Positions 33,919 to 46,390 are shown, counted from the stretch's first letter. The stretch is DNA of 64,000 nt from Adiantum capillus-veneris (GCA_014529385.2 CM043958.1:85731525-85795524); one strand, 5' to 3'. Numbers and translations are program-made. The notes: generated by a model from the letters alone, not told the origin.

Positions 33919-34190
33919 TTTTTTATTTTATTTTTTATTTAGGCAAAGCTCACAATATGTAAGAGGTTATAACAATAAGAAGAAACCATTACCATGCTCA
34001 AATCGATTTGCGGATCCAAAGGACTTTGAAGATAAGCTATTCTCATAAGCCACCAGGAAATTTTATAAGGATTTTTACATGTACATATGGGATCAAAACG
34101 GCCTACAAATAAGATTCCGATTTCCTTCCAATTAAGCATTTTTTCATGGTAGATGTAGAAAATCTAACAAGAGAAAAGATTGCCACCACA
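33919..34190 (-). mobile_element. LINE 3' end a
   Basis: T-rich tract at about 33919-33941 (A-tail on the minus strand) followed by AAAGCTCACAATATGTAAGAG, a decayed form of the terminal palindrome. The body to the right is short and non-coding as far as I can read. The right limit is set at the next T-tract. Confidence 0.5.
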
Positions 34191-34735
34191 CATTTTTTTT
34201 TTAAATAGCAAAACTCACAATGGTGAGTGTAATATATTAGAATAACCACAAAGATTTACAAATGGAAGCCATGCTCATACTGAGCCATGGTGTCTCCCAA
34301 AACCACAAAACCATTCGTGATACATCGGCTGAGAGGGGAGCCACCCCACCACAAACATAGAGCACCAGAACAAAGCCTGGTTGCTAGTTCCACTCTTCAA
34401 AGTTCTTCCATTTTCCAATGGTGACAATGGCCTCCCTACTTTCTTAATACATAAATAATAAAGAGAGATCAAAAAAATTTGGTAGACAAGAGACAATTGC
34501 AAAACTAAAATAGGGAGATTGAGGTGAAAGAGGGAGACAAGTGACATTGTATTAAGGGTGGTCCAAATGGCCAACCCCTCCATATGCATTTTTTTTGTAT
34601 TCAATCTTGCTCAAACTTGCAGGCTCTTACGAAAATATGTTGAATCTCTTGGAACCTATCCGTGAAAGAAACCTTGTGTCTCTTCGTGAGTGGCTCCTTT
34701 GAGACACTCATAAAAAAGAAGGGATGGATTTTCAT
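34191..34735 (-). mobile_element. LINE 3' end b
   Basis: T-run at about 34191-34202, then AAACTCACAATGGTGAGTGT (palindrome with one mismatch) at 34210-34229. The sequence after it (GAGCCATGGTGTCTCC near 34282) resembles the 3' region of the LINE at 14571 (GAGCCATGGCATCTGCC near 14653), linking the two families. Confidence 0.6.
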
Positions 34736-34739
34736 TATT

Positions 34740-35610
34740 CTTTTTTTTCCATACTCACAATTGTGAGTTGAGAGAACTTATATTAACTCGAATAGAATAC
34801 AATTGCCCTCAAGCACTACATGTGCCTTGAGGGGGCTAGGGTTCCAACAGAGACTTGTACACAGAGAAAGAGGATACCAAACCAGGGATGATACTCCTAC
34901 CCTCTTGAGTGTTCTAAGCTGCTCAATGCATGAATTCATTCTTCATCCTTATCAGTTGTCCCTCTTCTTGCTCCTACAACATGTATGAGCTCAGTGCTCA
35001 GATACACAATATCCTCAAAATGAGCTGCATCCATTTTATCCTCAAAAACTCGAAGGTTCCTAGACTTCCATACCTGGTTCATGTAGTAGAATCTGGTAAT
35101 TTGTGTGCACACCAAAACGGCTTGGCTTTAATAACCACACCCCCCCATGATCAAGTCATCCGTAAAGAAGATGATCCTCCAAGTCCTTCATACCCATTTG
35201 CAAAACCTAGCAGCCAGTCCCCGCAAAGTAGGTCACTTGTCGAATAAATGAAGGGGGTCTTCAGAGGCTACCCTACAGCTAGAGCAAGTGTCAGAGCCCC
35301 TCCCTCTAGCAAGCACCTTAATCCCACTAGGGAAGGATCCCCATAGCACCTTCCAAATGAATACCTTTATCTATTTGGGCCCTTTAAACTCCCAAATGGT
35401 ATTAACACTCTTTTGCCAGCATTCTTCTGACCAGTTTTTCTTCCAAATTCTGTTTAGTGGGGCAATCAATTTGCTTGTACACCAGCACATTATAGGGACT
35501 CCGGGTCTTGGGAAGCGAGAACACTTTGTCTTTCGGCCAATGTCAAGCTCTCCAATCTATTTCAGCACTTCCAAGAGTCCACCATGTATTTCCTATAGCA
35601 TGTACTAGAG
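34740..35610 (-). mobile_element. LINE 3' end c with ORF2 C-terminus
   Basis: T-run at 34741-34748, then the perfect palindrome ACTCACAATTGTGAGT at 34753-34768. On the minus strand, broken frames at about 35350-35000 read like the zinc-binding end of plant LINE ORF2 (SDTCSSCRVASEDPLHLF) and its tail (SRNLRVFEDKMDAAHFEDIV). This ties the terminal palindrome to LINE coding sequence. Confidence 0.7.
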
Positions 35611-37324
35611 CTGTTGTAAACTTTAAGGATTCAATAATCCATATCAAAGGTAATCAACTCATAGGTTTAGGTTAATTAATCTTGCCCACCTAACCCTAGA
35701 TAAGTATCAAGCCAAAAAAAAGTAGCTCAAGAAGTTTAATCAGTTAGGAAAATCATGCCTTTTAAACTAAAAAAACAGTGTATGATTCTACACCACAGAC
35801 TGTGCAGGCAACAAATTAGCCCGAGCTTGTAACTGATCAACAATTCGACCAAAAACCATATCACTGAGAAGGAGCTTTACATTTTCTCAATCAATCTCAT
35901 TTAAAAGCCAAGAAGTGTTTTTGAAAAAAAAAGGGTAAAGCTCCAAGCTTTATTACTAAATAGCTATAGATCAAAGCAAAAAAAAAAAAAAACCCTAATC
36001 TTAAAGAACCTTTATAACCCCTTTAAAAAAACCTAGTATGCCGACATTATACAATTGAAGTAATCAAGGGATTTGTGGTGCATATGGAACCATATTTATA
36101 ACCAAACCATGCAGTAAACCTTAAGTGTTTAGCACAAGATAGAAAACCAGAGTAGTTTGGTCCGTTCAGTAGGGAGACATCATAACAACAAAAGTTTAAG
36201 CCAAGGAATTCAAAGTATGCATCAAAAGAATGTTATGCACTACTATTAATAAGCCATGCATTGTTTACCACCAACTTGAGAGGCACCGCCATGTTCGACC
36301 AGTTCCATATTGTGCAGTGTTTAAGCAATCCACACCCACAATAAGCCTGGCAGCGAAAAGCCCTCACATTATCTTTCCAGAACACACACACACAATCAAG
36401 GCTAAGTGAGGGGCAATGAGCAAACCTCACCTTTAAGTAGAGGCCACGCCTCCAACCTTGGATAGAGACCCCCGTATGTAGAGCTGCTAGAATCTGCATC
36501 ATATCCAAGTGCAGGCAGTGCTACAGCATGTGTAATCCCACATTATCAGTGCGGGGGATGAGAGGGAAAGAGAGTGGGAAAATGAGCAAGTGGAGAGCAA
36601 AAAAATTGCCTTGCTGAGTTGTAGGCAGTGAGGACGAGTGAGCCAATGAGTTTCAAGACTTAGCTTCAGGAGGAGTAATGCCTTTAAGAACACGTACCAC
36701 ATACTGCCAGGGTAATAAAACCCATCAATGTTGATTCCAGGGTATTGTTCCCATTACAACTCTAGAGGGTGGTCAAAACTTAAGGGTTTGTTCCTACCCA
36801 CATGCCGGGGTGTTATAAGTTGGTTTCCACCAAAAGAAGTGCCAAAAAGATTGTACCGGGCTAAGGTTTTATGGTTCCCATATGCAACCATACCAATCTG
36901 ATAAGCTAGAGTGACAGAGGATCTTTTGTATACAGAGCCGTGCTTTATTGGTTTAAATGGTAAAAAAGGGGAAAATTTATGTTATTTCAAACAATTTTAA
37001 GATAAAATTTATAGGTTGTAGGTTAATCTAGTAATCAATCAATCAACCTATAGTAGGCAGCTAGTTAGTAATCCCCAAGGTTAGGCTTTAATAAGATTTA
37101 TAGTTTTAAAGTCACAAATGTAATGTTTTTATTTATCTGAATAGAGTTGAATCTTGACAGAAGGTAAACCATAGCAAAAGTGGTGTGTGTGTGTGTCAAG
37201 TGCACACACTTTCTCTCTATTTCCCCCTTCTCACTTGCTACAACCTTCTCTGCCCAATTGTAATCTACATCAAGCTTGAAGGAATCGGAGGAGGAATAGC
37301 AACTAATGGGTAGCGTTGGTTGAG

Positions 37325-37327
<3 letters not shown>
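35611..37327. other. AT-rich unassigned DNA
   Basis: No gene recognised. A-runs occur near 35920-35930 and 35980-35993, with a small inverted motif AAGCTCCAAGCTT at about 35938-35950. The minus-strand frames at 36233-36508 and 36499-36702 lack known features. Confidence 0.45.

Positions 37328-37410
<83 letters not shown>
37328..37410. repeat. (GA)41 microsatellite
   Basis: Long uninterrupted GA tract. The open frames crossing it (poly Arg-Glu or Ser-Leu) are repeat artefacts. Confidence 0.97.
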
Positions 37411-37412
<2 letters not shown>

Positions 37413-37842
37413 TGCATGCATGCACACAACAAAAAGGAGCTTGCAAAGTGGAGCTCACGAGCTAGAAATCCAATTGCACTTGAATTAAAGCGGAGATTGA
37501 TGAGAGGATAAGCAAATAAAGAGCAAATCTTGGAACAGTTGCATAAGGGAATTGAGTGTAGGCTAAATCGAGCAGGTGTTGGAAACCGAAGGTAGGAAGC
37601 ATAGCTCAAAGGCAAGCCCAAAACATACAACGTTGATCAAGGCTTGAAGGAATTATGCAAATTGAGCAAGCCTTCCTTGAAGCAGTTAAATCGTCTTGTG
37701 GTAGAAATGAGTAGAATTGAAACCAAGCAAATCGGACTCTATAGGGGGGATTGAGCACAGTGAACTCACAAGCTGGCACTTGGAAGCCCTACATATTGGA
37801 GTTGGGAAAAAACAAATTGAGCAAGCAAGGGGCTTCTATGCA
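37411..37842. other. Unassigned DNA between two GA arrays
   Basis: Non-coding as far as I can see. It has loosely repeated GAGCAAG and GCTTGAAGGAATT-like words, including CAAGCTTGAAGGAAT at about 37271 and CAAGGCTTGAAGGAATT at about 37637. Confidence 0.4.
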
Positions 37843-37853
37843 GGGGGGGGGGG

Positions 37854-37929
<76 letters not shown>
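37843..37929. repeat. G14(AG)36 tract
   Basis: Fourteen G at 37843-37856, then AG dinucleotides to 37929, directly at the 3' end of the LINE on the minus strand. Confidence 0.95.
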
Positions 37930-37933
<4 letters not shown>

Positions 37934-37959
37934 TATCGTCCTCGAAGGTCAAATATGAC

Positions 37960-40900
37960 CTATGTGACCAACGTTACATGTGATGTAGTATGTGTATGGC
38001 TGATGAGTGACTCTTTATGCTCCAAAACTGTGGTGATGAGAGTCACAATGGAGAGCCCACATTGTGGATGGGAGAGGAAAGTGTGTAGGTCTAAGTCATG
38101 GCTAAAAAGGAAAGTGTGAGAGAAGCAAGTTCGGATGTGACCAAAAGCTGAGCACTCTAGTACTGTGTGGTACTCAGACTCTCGAACTTGCAGTGAGGAA
38201 TATGTGCACAATTGATTTGACTCTTCTCCATTGCCCCAACGCCCTATCTCGCATCGAAGGAAATGGGAGCTAAGCCGAATGGCTACAATAGTGCATATCA
38301 CCGACAAGGGGATAGGCTCAAGCATGTAAGTGTGAGCACGTTTTCCTCTTTCAGCAAAGAACGTGGTTTTGTAGATGGGGACAATATGGGTGGTGTAATG
38401 TATGAAGCGTGACCCATCGGATTTCTCCCAAGCTGTAATACATTGGCGTTGTAGAAAAGCTTCATTCACTTGGGAGTCACTTGAAGCATCATGTAGCAAG
38501 TGTAATGCATCCCATCTCCCAAACCACTTCTTTATGTCTTGCATCCATCTTGTGCTCAAGATCTTGCTTTTATGCGTCTTTTGAACTTTTTTGCTTGGTT
38601 CCCATGCAATTGTAGGAAGTCGATGTGAGTGGTTTTGACGCATCTTTATCATGTACTCCATAACCCTTTCCATGCCCATAACCTCAATTGGAAGAGATCC
38701 CGACTCAAGAAGTAGGAGCATATATGGCATTTGTGTCTTAACTTGGAGAAAGTTTGTAAGAAATTGTTTTGGACATTCTCAAACTCTTTCCAAGTAGACT
38801 TTGAGATGCTCCCATCCCACACTTCAACTCCATAAAGAAGAACCGGTGTCACCAATGCATCAAAAAGGTACTTCTTGAGAACCCAACACTTGGTGTTTCC
38901 CGCATTACACATGTTCTCAAATGCGTAATATGCTCTCTTTCCCGCTTCCAAACGATGCATAGCACATTCATGCCACTTGTGGTTGGACGGAACCTCAAGG
39001 CCAAGGTACTAAAAGCTCTCAACAACTTCAAGTGTCTCATTGTTGTACACAATGCATGGCTTCTCCTTATGGTTGGTTTTCACAAACATAACCTTTGTTT
39101 TGGATTCATTCACAATCAACCCACTCTGTAAGCAAAAGTTCTCAAGGATAATCATAAGCTTTTGTGCATCTTCTAAAGTGTGTGCTAGAAGCACTACATC
39201 ATCCGCATACAACAAAATCACGATCACCGCATTGCAAATAGTGACCTCTTCAATGCCTTCTTCTTGCATAAAGTCAAGTACCATTTGTTCCAATTGATTG
39301 ATGCATAGACCAAAGAGAGTTGGTGACAACGGACATCCTTGTTTAACCCCAATAGTGCTTACAAATTTTTTTGAAATTTCTCTTCCCATGTGCAATTGAC
39401 AAATCACCTTCTCATAGAGTCGAGAAATCATAAGCATAAATTCGCTTGGCAGTTGGAGTTCTTCCATCCTTCTCCACAAATTGTTACATGGAATTATATC
39501 AAAGGCTTTCTTAAAGTCCACAAAACAACAATTCAATCGTTTGTCTTTCAACCGACTTTCCTCCATGAGAACATGAAGAGTGACAAGATGATCAATGGTG
39601 CTATAGCATTGACGAAAACCCGCTTGTCCTTTTGCACGCTTATCATTCTCTTCAGCCCAATCACTCAATTTCATCTCCATTATGCACCCAAACAACTTTG
39701 CCATAAGAGATCCAATCATTATAGTCTGGTAGTTGTTCACATTCTTTACATCCCCTCCTTTATGAAAAGGCTGAACCCAATTAGTACTCCAATCATAAGG
39801 CATACCATGTTGAAGTGCAAGGTTGAACATATCACACATTCATTCATGGGTAAAATCTCCCGTTCATTTGATCATCTCTAACTTGATACCTTGAAGATCT
39901 CTCGCTTTGCGAGTAGCCAACTTTTCAAGCCCACCGCATACATCCTTAATAGTAAAAAAAGAGGGCATACATGGTAGTGACCCATAAAATGGCATTTTTT
40001 CAGCATTTTCTTTCTCATATATTTGCCTACAATGTGTGTACCTATCCACAAGACTCAAGTTACCAAAATTCTCAACCCGCTTGCCTCTCAAGTTTCTCCA
40101 AAATCTTCCACATGCATGTGCCTTTCCTTGGATTTGAAAAAGTTGTTGCTTTACTTCCCATCTTCTTCTCTTCTTTTGAATCAATGCCTTGTATGTATGC
40201 AAATGACTTTGATAGTTGTCTTTGTCCATAGTTGCATCAAGCTTTATCAAGGACTTTTGAGCATCTTAACATTCTTCATGAAACCACCTTTTGCGTGATC
40301 TATCTTTATTGATACCATGGATATGCTTTATGGTAAATAATTCTTTGACACAAGAACAAATAAGTTTCTTGAAAGCTTCCCATTTAGTTTCCAATGGTGC
40401 GTTATATTGAAGCTTTGTCATACATAAATTTTGCTCAACCATTTGAATGTACATTGGTGCCCGTTTGAAATCCATACATAGTGATAATTTATCTTCCCTT
40501 TGGCTGAGATTATCATGCTTAGTTGCTTCTCCACATGAAAGGTCAATACATAAAGTCCGATGGTCGGATTATGGGGTCCATTGACCAAACATAAAACTCA
40601 TTATGCGATACATGATGGCTTCAGAGAGTAGCATATAGTCAATCACAATATCCCCATTATGTTTCTTACATGTCAATCCATTTGTTCCACTCCAGAAAGA
40701 TATACCATTGGCAATGACCATACCCGTGCTACTACACATGTGTAAAAGTAACTTTTCGTAGTGATCCGACTCTTTCTCATCCATTGAAGAACGATCATAC
40801 AAGTGAACTTCCTCCAACTCCCTTGAAATGTATGGCATATCAAATTGGTTAGTATCATGTTGCAATGTTTTTGTGCGAGCATTCATATCCCCAAGTACAA

Positions 40901-41335
40901 TCACATCACCTTCGTCTTTGAAATAAGCAATATCCTCTTCTAAATCAAAATAAGGCTGATCTCTATCCATGCAAGCATAAAAGGGGGAATCATGATGAGG
41001 AATGTAGCAACCGGCTACAAAAATGGGTGCTCTTTTTGGTGTCATAATTTTCAGCCATACATAACGTTTGTACTTGTCATCTTTCACAATTGATACAAAA
41101 TATTTTAATCATTTCTTTACCATACATGCTACCCCTCCTTTTCCTCTTTGTTGCTTGAGATTATTTGACCACATCAATGAATGTACATCGTAATTCTCCA
41201 AGCCATTAATTCTTTGTGTATCATGCTCCTAAGTTTCAATAAGAAGTACAACATCGGCTTTGCTTGTTAGTTCATCTATGCCAACCCCCGCATTCCATGG
41301 GTATCCATTACAATTCCAAAAGCAAATTTTCAATT
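37960..41335 (-). pseudogene. LINE ORF2: endonuclease and reverse transcriptase
   Basis: Most pieces share one frame. The endonuclease part starts near 41330 (ICFWNCNGYPWNAG) and continues through 41087-40569 (VIVLGDMNARTKT). 40475-39864 is a linker, and 39839-39009 is reverse transcriptase (FVDFKKAFDIIP, GVKQGCPLSPTLF, catalytic LLYADDVVLLA). 38960-38649 continues in the same frame, then a frameshift near 38720 leads to 38730-37960 with a zinc-binding-like end (EYHTVLECSAFGHIR). In-frame stops, for example at 40569, 40266, 39864 and 39009, disable it; several look like Trp or Gln codons changed by one transition. Confidence 0.85.
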
Positions 41336-41359
41336 GTAACTCGGTCTCATAGGTCACAC

Positions 41360-42297
41360 ATCCTATTTGCTCGAGGGACTTTTCTCCTCCTTGGGCACAT
41401 TTTCTTCGTGAGAGATGTCCTTGTTTTTCTTATTCTTTTCCTCATATTCCTCGCAACGCATATTTTGTTGCTTAATAGTACGATCTTCACATACAAAACA
41501 TTTTTTATCCCTCAAATAGATCCAGCTATTATCAAGGATAATCTTTTGTTTCATCTCATCCGGCATGGTGCATACAATTGGCCGTTCTCCCGATTGAGGA
41601 GCTCCTTGCTTACCCATTTTATGTGCTCCATAGACCATAACTCTGGACATGTCAAAGTGGGTTTGAAGAAATATTTGATAACAATGGCAAGAGAAGGAGG
41701 CGTCTCTAAATTTCCTTTGGGAATTCCATGAATAAAAATGTTCTTGGAACGTCATTCCCGTTTTTCAACTCCTCCAATCCACATTCTCAACATCCTTTGT
41801 TTGAACCATAGCTTGCATGAGTGAGGAATTATGAACTGCATTGTTACCACATACATCAGCCCAAGACTTGTTTGTGCATACATTTTTTCATGTCGCATAC
41901 ATCCCGGATCATGGTGTCAAAGTTCTCCTCTTTCAGTACATGGTTATGCTCTACTTTGCTCATGCGCTCCTTCAAAGCATTCAAGTCCACTAGAGAGCGT
42001 TTACATTCCTTGACTTCCTCTTCAAGTTGCATCAAACGTGTTGTTTGCATCTTAAGCATTCTCTTGAGATTCTTGTACCCTTAGTGTGCCATTCTCCATT
42101 GCAAGTGCCCGGAAGTCTTTGCCTTGTTTGTTTACGGTCTCTTGCAACGATACCAAGTATGCCATGATCATGGTTTTTGATGCCATTGGTTGGATGATTG
42201 TGTTGCTATCTCCACACTTAGGAGATTTTGGATCATTTTCCACAATGGTTGTGGACCTTGTTGAAGAAGAAGAACCCTTGCGGGTGCCGGAAGACAT
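41360..42297 (-). pseudogene. LINE ORF1: coiled-coil protein remnant
   Basis: 42297-42052 begins MSSGTRKGSSSSTRS, Ser-rich. 42059-41856 is predicted coiled coil (RLMQLEEEVKECKRSLVDL). 41755-41363 holds a basic C-terminus ending KEEKSPSSK. The pieces are broken by shifts. The arrangement before an endonuclease-RT ORF fits a LINE ORF1. No RNA-binding domain was clearly identified. Confidence 0.65.
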
Positions 42298-42540
42298 TGT
42301 ATGTAAAATAAGAGATGAGAGTCAACTTTTCTAAACCTGTTCACTTCAAAAATGATGCTACAAAAATGCCCTCCATAACTATGAATTTTGTTGTCTTTAC
42401 ATCAATGAGTAGAGGATGTCGTGCTCTTCAAGTGAGGCTATAGATCACCCAATTCGGAGTTTGGATGAAGAAGGTATCATCAAAAGAGTGAACTGTTGTG
42501 TACTAGGTCAAAAAACGGCTGTGCGCGCACACACACACAC

Positions 42541-42542
<2 letters not shown>

Positions 42543-42598
<56 letters not shown>
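42543..42598. repeat. (GA)28 microsatellite
   Basis: At the 5' boundary of the LINE, preceded on the left by a short CA run (about 42529-42540). Confidence 0.97.
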
Positions 42599-42600
<2 letters not shown>

Positions 42601-42749
42601 ATCACACACACTTTACTTTCTCGGTTCCTTGTAGTGCTACAGAGAGCCCCTCATTTTGCTTTAAGCAACGCTACCCAATGCATTCAATTCGACTTACCCT
42701 CAGAGATACTCAATTTACTGAGAAATCTACACTCATAGCATCCAGACTG
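42599..42749. other. Unassigned DNA
   Basis: Short flank between the GA array and the zinc-knuckle fragment. Nothing recognised. Confidence 0.4.
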
Positions 42750-42933
42750 TCCAGCATCGAAGACTTGCAACATTTGCGGAAAGAAAGGCCACCTTCCTTC
42801 CAAGTGTTTCAAAAAGGATAGAGGCAACACCAACAAAAATCCGAGGCCCAAAGTCTATTTGGCAGAAGAAGACAAAGATGAAGATGAAGAAGAATGCAGT
42901 AGTAACCTTCTAGTCTTCAACGATGTTCTTTAG
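42750..42933 (+). pseudogene. Gag-like zinc-knuckle fragment
   Basis: An open stretch encodes a CCHC knuckle (CNICGKKGHLPSKCF, CX2CX4HX4C), then an acidic tail (AEEDKDEDEEEC) and a TAG stop at 42931-42933. It resembles the end of a gag protein of a retroelement. No upstream gag or downstream pol is visible, so the parent family is unknown. Confidence 0.55.
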
Positions 42934-43489
42934 CTTTTGTTTTCCCTTTTCCCTTTCAGTTATATTTGAGATAGCTTGGACTAGCTTGGTCTCAGTTTTA
43001 TACATTTGTTTGAGGAGAGGTGTTAAGTGTCTCTTGGATTATAGATAGTTTGTCTCTTGGATTGGGGATGGTCTCCTGGATTGAAAATGTTCTTTTTTGC
43101 TCCTAGATTGGAGTGTGCCAGAGATGTTAGTTTCTTCATATTCTTCCTAGTCCAAACCTCAAGGGGAGGATTATAAGGTGTGAGCTTTCTCCTAGAGTAC
43201 TAGAGTATGAGTCAAGGAGAGGAAAGGTGGAATTATCCCAATGCAGTGGTGCAAGGCTGTAGAGCTAGTTAAAGCTCATTTCATGAATGAATAAACACAA
43301 GTCTATTTTGCATTACATGTCCCTTGTTTATGGTGAGCTTGTGATGGATTAGCAAATACTCAAGATCGTGTTTATGAGTCCAAGTTAATTGATCTTGGAA
43401 CCTAATTTGCTTGAGTGATAATCTAGCCAACACAAACTCACTTGTGTGCATGATGTTTATCTTTCATCCACCCTAGCTAGCACAATTCC
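42934..43489. other. Unassigned DNA after zinc-knuckle fragment
   Basis: No gene. It shows loosely repeated TCTCTTGGATT / CTCCTGGATTG words (about 43030-43110) and a purine tract CAAGGGGAGGA at about 43161-43171 that could be a retroelement primer site. Confidence 0.4.
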
Positions 43490-44395
43490 ATTCCCATCAT
43501 GATGCACCAAACACCTTTGAGAGGCTGTTCCCTGAGATCCACCGAGAGTTTGGCTCTCCCCTTAGCATAATAGGGAGCATAGATGTTGATAATGGTGAAG
43601 GATTGGTCTGCCCACTTGATTCTTACCCCAAGGACTCTACCTTAGACGTGGTTAAAAACAACATGTGTCTCCAACTCTGTGTCAAAAATGGAGAGCACCC
43701 CACTAGCGTCAAGGTGGTGCTCTTGAACTAGCCAATAATTTGTAGTTGCTTGTTTGAACTCCTCCCAAAATAGAGTGCTTTTCTTTGCAGACATTATGCC
43801 CTTCACATTCCATGACTAAACATGTAAGTCGTACATTAAGGGGAAAGTGGGACAAAATCCTCCACGTCTGAAGAACCATACCTCATCACCTCTGTTTTTC
43901 TATCCTTGTCCGCCACATTTAACTAAGAAGGGGATAGCTCAAAGGTAAGAAAGCCCTTCAGATTCCTATCCTGAAGCACCTCAAAGACGTTATCAAGATT
44001 GATGGGGGCGTCTTGATGATTTAGAGGGTTCTCCTTGCAGTGGAAGTTGCTCCGTGCCAATTTTCTTACTCGCTTGCACTTAATCACAGAGACTTGTTGC
44101 CAGCCTTCATCAATGCGTAGAATTGGGAGCCATGGGCAAGATAATTTTTTGACGCGGCTTCATGGGAGGTTTGACCACAGGGAATGCAACAAAGTGAAAA
44201 CTTGGTGAGGCTTGGTTGTCAATAACATGTTTTGCAATCGAATGCTTATGGGAAGTGTCCTTATGAGTGTCCATCCTACCGGAGTTGAGCTCTTCATTAT
44301 CCTTGCTGCTCTCACCTTCTCCCTTGCTTTGCATCTTCAACATCCATGTTGGACACTGTAGATTCTTTGAGTTTGCTTGCATCTGTACTTCGCAC
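43490..44395 (-). pseudogene. LINE endonuclease remnant
   Basis: On the minus strand a broken frame reads like the start of a plant LINE ORF2: SWNVKGIMSAKKSTLFWEEF near 43810-43750, then GVRIKWADQSFTIINIYAP near 43615-43560, typical of the AP-endonuclease domain. A stop interrupts it near 43650. 44110-44397 may be its upstream ORF. No reverse transcriptase follows. It abuts the truncated integrase of gypsy C. Confidence 0.65.
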
Positions 44396-46390
44396 ATCCG
44401 CTACCAGGGTTTGCCACCATAATTCGGCTTGTAGAATCTTCTTATAAGTGATATCAGTGGAGAAGTGTCCTCCAGAATCCCCATCATGTGCTTCAGAGAT
44501 GACTTGCATCCTCCCTTCCATGGGGACACACCTTCAAAGAACACCATCTATGCCCAATCTATAGAGTAATCCTCCTATTGTGGTGAACTTCAAACTCTTA
44601 ATGATCAAAGATTTCTTCTGATTCTAAGTCCAATTGTCTAGGAATCCTCCTCTTGAGAGGAACTGATATACATCATACCATTCAGGGTCTGAATTCTCCT
44701 TAGCTGTCACACCTGAAACAACTCTACGTCTATTGGCTCATCCCTCAAGGATACTTCAGAGTAGCCTTCAGTACTTCTGGAAAGAAAATCAGCACCATAA
44801 TGAGATTTACTAAGCTTGTGGAATATGCAAAACTCAAACTCCATTAGGAACATCATCCATCTAATTAATCTTCCTTGGATAATAACTTTGTTGATTAAAA
44901 ATAGTAGTGCCTGATGATCCACATAGAAATGAAATTAATTTGCCCAGTAAGTAATGCCAAAACTTGGTGGCGCTGAAAACCATTCCCAATGCTTCTCTCT
45001 CTGTGGTAGTATATCCCTGTTCAGCTAGACTGAATCTTCGATTGGCAAAATAAACTAGATAATCCGTGCTTCCATCTGGTTGAGCCAGTATTGCCCCCAT
45101 TGCTAGCCCTGAAGCATTGACATGCAGGTGGAATATAGCATTCCAGTCTGGTTGTCAGAGTATCGGCTTATTGATAATGGAATTTTTAAGACATTGAAAG
45201 CTTTCTTCACATTCAGAAGTCCAAACGAACTTATTGGTTTTCTTGGTAAGCTCGTATAGAGGTAATGCCTTTGTAGCAAACATGTGAACAAATCTTCAAC
45301 AAAAATTTATATACCCCAAGAATGAACTTAATTCAGACGTTGTGCGGGGTGCCTTGGCATGCTAGACACACATGACTTTATCATTAGCCATCTCTATGCC
45401 ATTTCTCGACACTATATGCCCCCTAATCGTCCCTTCCATACCAGAAAGACAGACTTGAATTCAAGCAAATCCTCTTTTCCTTACATTGCTGAAAAACCAT
45501 TTCCAAAAACAGTAGATGCTTCTCCTCGGTTGAGAATATAGTGAAGTCATCCATAAATATAGCTAGAAATCTGTGCAAGAATTCACTGAATATCTCCATC
45601 ATGCAACGCTGGAATTTGCTGGAGCATTGCAGAGACCAAATGGCATGACTAAATCCATGAATGCACCCCATTCAATAATAAAAGTGGTTTTTCTCCTATC
45701 TTCAAGAGCATCTTTAACCATTGTAGCCATCTATAAAACTATACATATCATAGCCTGCAATCTCATCAAGAAGCATATCACTAAAGGTTAAAGGAAAGGG
45801 ATCTTTGATAGTTTGAGCATTCAATTTCTGGTAGTCCACATAGACTTTGAGTTTCCCATTCTTCTTCGATACGACCACTATAGGGAATAGCCAATCAATG
45901 CTGGCAACTTTTGTGATGAATCCAGCTTTCAGAAAGTTGTCAATTTTCTCTTTGACCTTCTTAGCATAGTTCGGATTCATTATGTACCTCTATAGACGTA
46001 CTGGTCTGGCATCTGACTTTAGAGATATTTTGTGATGGCAAACCTCTAGATCTACACCTTTCAAATCAGTAGGCTCCTATGCAAATACATCTTTGTATTT
46101 TTGGAACATAAGTCTAGCTTTTTCCTTCATTTCTGGGTTCAGATGATCAATTGAGGACTTTCTTCAGAACCCAAATTCCACTCTTCAATCTCTTGACCAT
46201 CTGGGAGCAACCAATTTGGGGCACCTCTCTTCCTTTTGGCCAGTGACTCCGCAACATAATCCCTGAACGGATCTGTTAGTTCTAGATTCTCATTCTGAAC
46301 TCTAGTGACCTCTTCAGTGTGCACTGGTGTACTGGAATCTGAATATCCCTCTTTGGAGTCAGATGGTTCCTCTGGCCGACCAGTCAACTG
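44396..46390 (-). pseudogene. Gypsy C RT, RNase H and integrase start
   Basis: Pieces in order: 46387-46139 (spacer), 45980-45714 (RT: VVVSKKNGKLKVYVDYQKLN, FIDGYNG), 45671-45423 (FQRCMMEIFSEF, FMDDFTIF), 45291-45103 (RT-RNase H connection), 45100-44707 (RNase H: SLAEQGYTTTEREAL, MDHQALLFLI) and 44521-44396 (integrase zinc-binding start: GGHFSTDITYKKILQAELWW). The breaks are frameshifts and stops. Confidence 0.8.

Larger units (their letters stand above)
37930..42542 (-). mobile_element. LINE with ORF1 and ORF2, flanked by (CT)n
   Basis: Minus-strand order: leader (about 42542-42298), ORF1 (42297-41360) and ORF2 with endonuclease, reverse transcriptase and C-terminal zinc-binding region (about 41335-37960). 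It lacks an A-tail and the terminal palindrome of the other LINEs. Its 3' end passes directly into (CT)36 and its 5' end into (CT)28, as read on the minus strand. It is therefore a different LINE family. Decayed by stops, but long and nearly colinear. Confidence 0.8.

Noticed and set aside
37960-38730. 256-codon minus-strand frame as a host gene
   Set aside because: It continues LINE ORF2 after a frameshift and ends in a LINE-type zinc-binding region.
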